From contig URCM01000145.1 of assembly GCA_900546355.1 (NCBI GenBank), positions 1-5,730 of the forward strand: DNA of 5,730 nucleotides, given 5' to 3'. This stretch comes from an uncultured Bacteroides sp. (GTDB lineage Bacteria > Bacteroidota > Bacteroidia > Bacteroidales > Bacteroidaceae). Shown here in pieces: positions 5,073-5,730 of this stretch (position 1 is the first letter of the stretch; each line of letters starts with the position of its first letter). Below the pieces are notes generated by a model, which was not told the DNA's origin, did no database searches, and saw only the letters and a program-made list of their open reading frames with translations. The translations under genes and the position numbers were made by a program.

Positions 5073-5730
5073 CGTCCTGCCGACTTGGAACAGCGCAACG
5101 GTCGGGCGGTGCGCAAAGGCAACACCGTGAAACTATGGGGCGGCAACGTGGTTGACATCATCATCTACGGCACGGAAAAGACTTTGGATGCCTACAAGTT
5201 CAACCTCTTGCGCAACAAGCAGCTTTTCATCAACCAAATCAACAACGGCACGATAGCCGTGCGCCGCATAGACGAGGACGGCATGGACGAGGACACAGGC
5301 ATGAACTTTGCCGAGTTCGTGGCCATTCTTTCGGGCAACACTGACCTTTTGGACAAGGCGAAGCTCGACAACAAAATCATGCGCTTGGAAAAGGAACAGG
5401 CGGCTTTCAACAAGGAGCGTTACCGGGCGGAGCGCAAGGCAGAGGGCGACCGCCAAGAGATAGGCACCTGCAAGCGTAACATCGGGCGCATGACAGAGGA
5501 TTGGGAGTATTTCAACACCCATAAGGAAAATTGCGTCATTGAGACAAACGGCAATGCCCAACTGACAGCCGAGGAAACAGGGCGGGCCTTGCACACCTTG
5601 TCAAGAAAACACCGTGGCGACTTTACGCCCATCGGCAGTTACAACGGCTTACGGCTGTTGGTACGCAGCGAGTATCGTCTTGACGGCAGCTTTGACCGCA
5701 ACACGTTTTTCGTGGAGGGCAAGAGCGGCT
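5073..5730 (+). CDS. SNF2-type helicase (BmhA type), motif VI and C-terminal region (continues beyond window)
   Basis: The frame is open from the intron end to the window edge (219 codons) and begins RPADLEQRNGRAVRKGN, helicase motif VI with the Gln, Gly-Arg and Arg of the Q..GR..R signature. It continues through KLWGGNVVDIIIYGTEKTLD and a Lys/Asn-rich segment. Then comes an acidic RRIDEDGMDEDTGMNFAEF segment, a highly charged probable coiled coil (about 5350-5460) and a final beta-rich part. These follow the large helicase / DNA methylase proteins of Bacteroides conjugative transposons. The base composition matches the pcfJ-like gene, not the protease. It has no start codon of its own: translation depends on the fragment at 2517-2606 after splicing, and the normal N-terminus is gone, so a functional helicase is unlikely here. 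Confidence 0.85.

Noticed and set aside
5133..5632. Three - strand frames opposite the helicase C-terminal region
   Set aside because: They are antisense to a clearly recognisable helicase sequence and overlap one another.

Overview
The window looks like part of an integrative and conjugative element (or related plasmid) from a Bacteroidales bacterium such as Bacteroides or Parabacteroides. The evidence is a PcfJ-family protein of the type carried on these elements, the C-terminal part of the very large SNF2-type helicase / DNA methylase protein typical of Bacteroides conjugative transposons (the BmhA type), and a remnant of an IS982-family transposase. These assignments come from motif and family recognition in the translated sequence; no database search was run.

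Layout, left to right. Bases 2-835 (+) hold the C-terminal two thirds or so of a PcfJ-like protein, entering from the left edge. Bases 836-1280 have no certain gene: there is a strong stem-loop just after pcfJ, one doubtful small ORF (927-1217), competing hairpins, and three copies of CAGTATATCTTCC in alternating orientation. The last two copies form a terminator between convergent genes. Bases 1281-2105 (-) encode a complete cytosolic trypsin-like serine protease with an intact His/Asp/Ser triad. It is visibly more AT-rich than its neighbours and looks like imported cargo. Bases 2216-2515 (-) are the 3' end of an IS982-type transposase, cut off abruptly at about 2515/2516, where helicase sequence begins on the other strand.

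Bases 2517-2606 (+) encode helicase motif V. The gene is then interrupted by a 2466-nt group II intron (2607-5072) and resumes in frame at 5073 with motif VI, running off the right edge. Joining 2606 to 5073 gives ...IPW|RPADLEQRNGR..., a seamless helicase sequence, so both intron ends are placed to the base. The intron has a GTGCG start, a textbook domain V, a domain VI with a branch-point A 7 nt from the 3' end, and an LtrA-type protein. That protein has intact RT residues, but the gene is frameshifted between the RT and maturase (X) domains, and its C-terminal HNH zone lacks the expected histidines.

Taken together this is a decayed and rearranged stretch of a conjugative element. The helicase has lost everything upstream of motif V at an IS boundary, a protease gene lies on the other side of the IS remnant, and a possibly non-autonomous intron sits in the surviving helicase fragment. 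The least explained items are the stand-alone protease and the repeat-rich region beside it.
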